64,000 nt of DNA from Cellvibrio fontiphilus_A (lineage in GTDB: Bacteria; Pseudomonadota; Gammaproteobacteria; Pseudomonadales; Cellvibrionaceae), in contig NZ_JBHRTF010000004.1 of assembly GCF_042646205.1 (NCBI RefSeq), forward strand, positions 1,054,001 through 1,118,000, in the 5' to 3' direction. The notes below the pieces were generated by a model. That model saw nothing but the letters and a program-made list of their open reading frames with translations. It had not been told where the DNA came from and searched no databases. Shown in pieces: positions 59,432 to 64,000 of this stretch; position 1 is the stretch's first letter; each line of letters begins with the position of its first letter. The translations under genes and the position numbers were made by a program.

Positions 59432-61582
59432 GTGACATCACACACTTTGCCTGTCGCTGCGCGTCGCGCAGTTCATCCCCTGGCGCTCGCCGTAGGTATC
59501 ACGTTTGGTTTAGGCCATGTTGCTGCAGTTGCCGCCGAACCCAAGGCGACCAGCACGACCATTGAACAAGTCACTGTAGTGGGTAAAGACTTGGCCCAGC
59601 GCACGACCGCCGTGGGCAAAATAGACGTGCCCCTGGTAGAAACACCCTTTTCAGTATCGATTTTGACCGAGGACTTTTTCACCGCCACGGGCGTAAAAAC
59701 CCTGCAGGATGCGCTGCAGTATTCCGCCGGTGTGAATGGCGGCACCTATGGCATCGACAGTCGCGGCGATTGGGCAACCATCCGCGGCACCGCGCCGGTG
59801 CAGTACATCGACGGGCTTAAATCCCTGTTTGGCAGTTACAACAATACCCGCGCCGTGCCTTACACCCTGGATCGCGTGGAAATCCTCAAAGGGCCGTCAT
59901 CGGTACTTTACGGCCAGGGTTCACTGGGCGGTGTGGTTAACCTCAGCTCCAAATTACCCGAGCAGGAATTTTCTGCCCAAGTCTGGGTGCAATACGGCAC
60001 CTTCGCGCGCAAACAACTGGCGGCTGACGTCACCGGTGCCTTGGATACCGACGGCGAGTGGCTATTCCGCGTGGTTGCCCTGGGGCGCGACAGCGAAACC
60101 CAAACCGATTACGTGGATGACGACAGCCGCGTATTCAGTCCCTCACTGACCTGGAAGCCCAGCGAGGCCACCAGCATCACGCTGCTTGCCAATATCCAGA
60201 AGGATGAAACCGGCACCGGCACCCAATTCCTGCCTTGGCAGGGCACAGTATTACCCGGCGCATTCGGCGACCTTGACCCCGGTGTATTCCTGAGTGAGCC
60301 GGGCTGGGACAAGTACAACTCCGAGCAAGAAGCCTTCACCCTGATTGCCGCGCAGGCGCTCAACGACAGCTGGACGCTTAATGCCCGCGTGCGTCACACC
60401 GATAGCAGCGCTGACTACTGGTCCATGTGGCCGGTATTTACCGGCTCTGGCCTGCGCATTAACGCCGATGGTCGCACCATCAACCGCGCGGCCTATGTGA
60501 GTGATGCCAGCAGCGAAGTACTGGTGGGCGATGTAAACCTGCAGGGCGGTTTTAGCACCGGGTTCATCGACCACAAACTGGTGGTGGGTGTGGATGTGCA
60601 AGACGCCACAATCGACAACGATTTCTGGCGCAGTAACGGCAGCTATGCCACACCCGGTGCGGGCGGTTCCATCGACCTGTACAACCCGGTGTATGGCCAA
60701 TACCTGCCCACGCCAACCATTACCAACTACCCCTATACCCAACTGGAGCAGGAAGGTTTTTACATTCAGGATCATATGATCGCCGGCAACTGGGTGCTCA
60801 CCGCCGCCCTGCGTCGCGATCAGGTGAAATCCCAAAACCAGAATGCGGCCAGCGTTAATTACGATACCGATGCCGATACCGGTCGCGTGGGTGTGATGTA
60901 CCAATTTGCCAACGGCCTGCGCCCTTACGCCAGCTACACCGAATCCTTTGAGCCTATGGCGGGTTTCAACGTTTACGACGAGGCACTTAAACCCAAAACC
61001 GGCGAGCAAACCGAACTGGGTATTAAATACCAACCGGGCAGCAGCAACCTGTTGGTCACCTTGGCGCTGTTTGAGATTAATGAAAATGGCCGCACCCTGA
61101 GCGTATCTGTGCCCCAGCCGGACAACACCTTTAAACAGGGCACAGTGCAAACCGGTGAAGCCGAGAGCGAAGGCGCTGAACTGGAAGTGCAGGGCACCTG
61201 GGCGCAGTGGGATGTCATCGCCAGCTACAGCTATACCGATACCAAAGACAAGGTCACCGGTTACCGCTTTGCCGCGATACCGGAAAACCTGGCGTCCTTC
61301 TGGGGCAGTTACCGTTTTACCGGTGACTTGCAAGGCCTGCGTGTTGGCTTGGGCCTGCGCGATATAGGTAAAAGCTGGGACGGCCGCGACAACCGCGCGG
61401 TGCGCATCAATGGCTACACCCTGGTGGATGCGATGCTGGGTTATGAAGTGGAAAACTGGTTCTTTAGCCTGAACGCCCGCAACCTGGAGGATAAAATCCA
61501 CTACACCAGCTGTTTGGCGCGCGGCGATTGTTTTGCCGGTGAGCGCAGAACCATCACCGCGGATGTGCGTTACAACTTCTGA
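59432..61582 (+). CDS. TonB-dependent siderophore receptor
   Basis: A 716-residue outer-membrane receptor. GTG 59432 is the start, with TTAGGAG upstream. The signal peptide ends AAVAAEP; the TonB box is EQVTVVGKD. Plug motifs ETPFSVSILTEDFF, LQDALQYSAGVNGG, RVEILKGPSSVLYGQGSLGGVVNL are of the siderophore-receptor (TIGR01783) type, and the barrel ends with the Cys pair of CLARGDCFAGERRT and a final Phe (VRYNF). It is divergent from the PepSY operon with the Fur box between. Ligand is probably a ferric siderophore; I cannot name it. Confidence 0.88.
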   Translation: MTSHTLPVAARRAVHPLALAVGITFGLGHVAAVAAEPKATSTTIEQVTVVGKDLAQRTTAVGKIDVPLVETPFSVSILTEDFFTATGVKTLQDALQYSAGVNGGTYGIDSRGDWATIRGTAPVQYIDGLKSLFGSYNNTRAVPYTLDRVEILKGPSSVLYGQGSLGGVVNLSSKLPEQEFSAQVWVQYGTFARKQLAADVTGALDTDGEWLFRVVALGRDSETQTDYVDDDSRVFSPSLTWKPSEATSITLLANIQKDETGTGTQFLPWQGTVLPGAFGDLDPGVFLSEPGWDKYNSEQEAFTLIAAQALNDSWTLNARVRHTDSSADYWSMWPVFTGSGLRINADGRTINRAAYVSDASSEVLVGDVNLQGGFSTGFIDHKLVVGVDVQDATIDNDFWRSNGSYATPGAGGSIDLYNPVYGQYLPTPTITNYPYTQLEQEGFYIQDHMIAGNWVLTAALRRDQVKSQNQNAASVNYDTDADTGRVGVMYQFANGLRPYASYTESFEPMAGFNVYDEALKPKTGEQTELGIKYQPGSSNLLVTLALFEINENGRTLSVSVPQPDNTFKQGTVQTGEAESEGAELEVQGTWAQWDVIASYSYTDTKDKVTGYRFAAIPENLASFWGSYRFTGDLQGLRVGLGLRDIGKSWDGRDNRAVRINGYTLVDAMLGYEVENWFFSLNARNLEDKIHYTSCLARGDCFAGERRTITADVRYNF

Positions 61583-61624
61583 TCGCCTGCGATGGGTGAA
61601 TAGACAACAACTCAGTGATAGATA

Positions 61625-61650
61625 ATGGGCGCTTCGGCGCCCATTTTTTT
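61625..61650 (+). terminator. Rho-independent terminator after the siderophore receptor
   Basis: ATGGGCGC-TTCG-GCGCCCAT followed by seven T. Confidence 0.93.
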
Positions 61651-61757
61651 GAAACTTAAATTTATGCAAACCAGGTGTTACTTAGCGGCGGTTTGTATTA
61701 AGGTCGAATCCAAAAGCTGTTGTAAGGTTTTTGTCTGTTCCCAGGGAGCCGTTTACC

Positions 61758-62489
61758 ATGTTAAAAAATATAATAATGACCTTTGTTTTACTCACAGCGA
61801 CTGCTACATACGCTGAACAATCACCCCTCAAACAATCACCCCCCAACCAATCACTTCCCAAACCGGTGAATTTAATTGACGAAAAACTGAGTCAATTTAC
61901 CAATATTTATGATTATGGCAGCGCCCAGGTTAACGATGGTGAACTGATTCTTAAGGCGACCGATAACTGGTTTTTCACCACCAAAAAAACCTACAAAAAT
62001 TTTATTCTCACCGCAGAAGTGTTAATGCCGGATGTGAGTGAGTACAGCAATTCCGGCATTATGTTTCGCGGTCAAATCAAAACCGATAATAATCGCCAGC
62101 AGGCTATGGGCTATCAAGCGGAAGTAGACCCCAGCGAGCGCAAGTGGAGCGGTGGCTTGTACGATCAAGCGCGACGTGAGTGGTTACACCCGGTTCACGC
62201 TACCCGTTCATTTCCCGATGCCGATTTTGAAAAAAATTACCTGGGTGCATGGACGGCTGACATGGCAAATGCTTATCGCCATTTGCAGTGGAACCGGTAT
62301 CGCATTGAATGCCGTGGCAGCGATATAAAAATTTATCTTAATGATGTTCTGACAACGCACGTTAAAGATAACAAAGACAGCGAGGGTTTTATTGGCTTGC
62401 AGCATCACGGCAGCGAGCTACTGAAAACCACTGGCGCGACCAATAATATCGTTCGTTTTCGCAATGTATTTATCACTGAACTGGAATAA
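61758..62489 (+). CDS. DUF1080 (3-keto-disaccharide hydrolase-like) exported protein
   Basis: A 243-residue exported protein with a signal peptide (IIMTFVLLTATATYA), then a repeated short linker (QSPLKQSPPNQSLPK) and a concanavalin-like DUF1080 domain: TTKKTYKNFILTAEVLMP, NSGIMFRGQ, RIECRGSDIKIYLNDV and the closing GFIGLQHHG..IVRFRNVFI. Relatives are 3-keto-glucoside hydrolases or sugar-binding domains. AGGGAG precedes ATG 61758. The next gene begins six bases after its stop, so they are co-transcribed; PVC-type dehydrogenases and DUF1080 proteins often occur together. Confidence 0.82.
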   Translation: MLKNIIMTFVLLTATATYAEQSPLKQSPPNQSLPKPVNLIDEKLSQFTNIYDYGSAQVNDGELILKATDNWFFTTKKTYKNFILTAEVLMPDVSEYSNSGIMFRGQIKTDNNRQQAMGYQAEVDPSERKWSGGLYDQARREWLHPVHATRSFPDADFEKNYLGAWTADMANAYRHLQWNRYRIECRGSDIKIYLNDVLTTHVKDNKDSEGFIGLQHHGSELLKTTGATNNIVRFRNVFITELE

Positions 62490-62492
62490 ATC

Positions 62493-64000
62493 TTGTCTAC
62501 GTCAAACAACACCAAAAAACCAACAATAAACGTCAAACAATCAACCATACACCTGCTGGTTTGCACACTGCTGGGTTTATCCATCGTCAATTGCAGTACA
62601 GAAGCTTTGCATTCTGATCAGAGTAATGCGCGAGCTGCTGAAAAATCTGAAGCAACAAAACCCGATGCAACAAAACCTGATGCAACCAAAAGCACGCCCG
62701 TAAGAAACCTCGGTGATCGCCATGGCGAGGATATGACGCCACCGATTGCCGCCGAAGATATTCCGCCCGCGCCGGTTTTAGCCGTGCCACAGGCATTGCA
62801 ATCCATGCAGTTGCAACCGGGGTTTGTAATAGAAAATGTTGCCGCAGAACCCAATGTGTTTAGCCCCGTAGCCATGAGTTTTGATGGCAACGGGCGCATG
62901 TGGGTAGCGGAGATGAACACCTTTATGCCGGATTTGGATGGCAATAATGAGGAGGTTCCTAAAGGTAATATCGCCATCCTTGAGGATACTAACGGCGACG
63001 GTAAAGTTGATACACGCAACGTATTTTTAAACGATTTGATTCTGCCGCGCACGGTGGTGTTGGTAAAAGGCGGCATCCTCTATGCGGATCAAACCCAATT
63101 GGTTTTTGCTGAAGTGTTGGCGGGCGATAAGTTGGGCATTCGCGAAGTGGTTGATCCAACCTACGCCCAAGGCGGCAGTGTTGAGCACAAACCCAATGCC
63201 ATGATGTTGGGTTTGGATAATTGGTATTACAACGCAAAAAGTGATCGCCGCTACAAAATATTGCCGCTCGACAGTGAATTGCCAGCGGGGGCGGAAGAAA
63301 TTTATCGCAACCGCTATTGGAAAATGGCGAGTGCCAGCACCGAATACCGCGGCCAGTGGGGTATGAGCATGGATGATTATGGCCGCCTGTTTCACACCTG
63401 GAATAGCGCGCCCGCTCAGGGCGAATATTTGCGCCCCAATTCGCTCAATAAAAACCCCGGTCTGGTGCAGGAAATAAAAGCGCAGAGTATTGGTGGCAAT
63501 CAAATTTACCCGGCACGAATTAATCCGGGCGTGAACCGCGCTTATCTGCCAGAAACCCTGGTTGCCGATGGGCCCAATAAAGGCAAATTAATTAATTTCA
63601 CCGCGGCAAGTGGCAGTGTGGTTTATCGCGGCGATCAATTTCCCGCTGAGTTTTATGGGGTTGCATTTACCCCGGAACCCGCCGCCAATTTACTTTCGGT
63701 CAGGCGCATTATTGAGGAGCGAGGTCAATTTCGCGGCGAGGAAATTTATCCGCACAGTGAAATACTCGCGTCTACCGATGAGCGTTTTCGCCCGGTAAAT
63801 TTATACACCGCACCCGATGGTTCGCTGTACATCCTCGATATGTATCATGGCGTTATCCAACATAAAGAATATTTAACCAGCTATTTGCGCGAGCAAGCAG
63901 AAAACCGCCAATTGCACAAATACAACAGCACACTCGGGCGCATTTATCGCCTGCGCTGGGCCGATAAACCCTTGGCGCCCAAGCCGCAATTGGAAGATAA
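62493..64000 (+). CDS. PVC-type dehydrogenase-like lipoprotein, C-terminus cut by window edge
   Basis: The first 502 residues of a large exported protein. The start is TTG 62493, placed two codons after the preceding stop, in the same frame; no other good start exists before the lipobox (SIVNC). A Lys/Thr/Pro/Asp/Ala repeat (ATKPDATKPDATK) follows. The body is a beta-propeller glucose/sorbosone dehydrogenase-like domain of the type found in PVC-group membrane-bound dehydrogenases (FDGNGRMWVAEMNTF, NIAILEDTNGDGKVD, RGQWGMSMDDYGRLF, LYTAPDGSLYILDMYHGVIQH). A haem-binding cytochrome part usually lies downstream, beyond this window. Confidence 0.78.
   Translation, partial: MSTSNNTKKPTINVKQSTIHLLVCTLLGLSIVNCSTEALHSDQSNARAAEKSEATKPDATKPDATKSTPVRNLGDRHGEDMTPPIAAEDIPPAPVLAVPQALQSMQLQPGFVIENVAAEPNVFSPVAMSFDGNGRMWVAEMNTFMPDLDGNNEEVPKGNIAILEDTNGDGKVDTRNVFLNDLILPRTVVLVKGGILYADQTQLVFAEVLAGDKLGIREVVDPTYAQGGSVEHKPNAMMLGLDNWYYNAKSDRRYKILPLDSELPAGAEEIYRNRYWKMASASTEYRGQWGMSMDDYGRLFHTWNSAPAQGEYLRPNSLNKNPGLVQEIKAQSIGGNQIYPARINPGVNRAYLPETLVADGPNKGKLINFTAASGSVVYRGDQFPAEFYGVAFTPEPAANLLSVRRIIEERGQFRGEEIYPHSEILASTDERFRPVNLYTAPDGSLYILDMYHGVIQHKEYLTSYLREQAENRQLHKYNSTLGRIYRLRWADKPLAPKPQLED

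Noticed and set aside
60251..61669. A 472-codon open frame antisense to the siderophore receptor
   Set aside because: The receptor on the plus strand has clear plug and barrel motifs; the antisense frame has no family motif and no ribosome site, so it is a codon-usage shadow.

Overview
The window looks like a chromosomal segment of a free-living, polysaccharide-degrading gammaproteobacterium, most likely a Cellvibrio-type member of the Cellvibrionaceae. This is inferred from gene content: four TonB-dependent receptors with their own tonB-exbB-exbD operon, a secreted protease with a poly-serine linker, a trehalose locus, and housekeeping genes (aat/bpt, rlmE, prkA-yeaH-spoVR) of gammaproteobacterial type. 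I saw no rRNA, tRNA, CRISPR array, insertion sequence or prophage. Two genes are cut by the window edges (bpt at the left, a dehydrogenase-like gene at the right).

Layout. 1-1222: N-degron pathway transferases bpt and aat (minus). 1551-6316: stress kinase trio prkA, yeaH, spoVR (plus). 6319-11994: an ECF-like sigma factor fused to a membrane domain with glycine pentad repeats (minus), divergent from a CIA30-like exported protein, an acyltransferase, a polysaccharide deacetylase and an esterase (plus). The sigma gene and the first divergent gene are each preceded by the same two-block promoter-like motif. 12031-17098: an rRNA/tRNA methyltransferase, an FAD-dependent oxidoreductase and a large phytase-like lipoprotein. 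17161-18558: a PIN-toxin/antitoxin pair with a palindromic operator and apparently leaderless mRNA, then rlmE. 18602-25361: trehalose locus (LacI regulator, MFS transporter, TonB receptor, GH37 trehalase) around a cluster of three LacI-type operators. 25421-30250: an unknown 523-residue protein, a polysaccharide deacetylase, a small conserved protein, a MATE pump and a tiny Cys-rich protein. 30309-33104: Fur-box-controlled tonB-exbB-exbD and an orphan exosortase-associated acyltransferase. 33250-42512: CNNM/CBS membrane protein, GH13 lipoprotein, gamma-glutamyltransferase and a large subtilase with a GlyGly-CTERM-like tail. 42509-49941: RND efflux pair, an unknown exported protein and an arginine-decarboxylase-type enzyme. 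50123-54725: zinc acquisition locus (ZnuD-like receptor plus AztD-like beta-propeller lipoprotein behind a textbook Zur box) and a RelE/ParE toxin-antitoxin pair. 54789-61582: iron locus (two TonB-dependent siderophore-type receptors, a PepSY membrane protein and a small membrane protein, with a Fur box). 61758-64000: a DUF1080 protein and the start of a PVC-type dehydrogenase-like lipoprotein.

How the parts fit. Much of the window concerns bringing nutrients across the outer membrane. The TonB-ExbB-ExbD motor would energise the trehalose, zinc and iron receptors, and each locus carries its own recognisable operator type (LacI, Zur, Fur). The least explained system is the membrane-fused sigma factor with its mirrored promoter motifs and envelope-directed neighbours.
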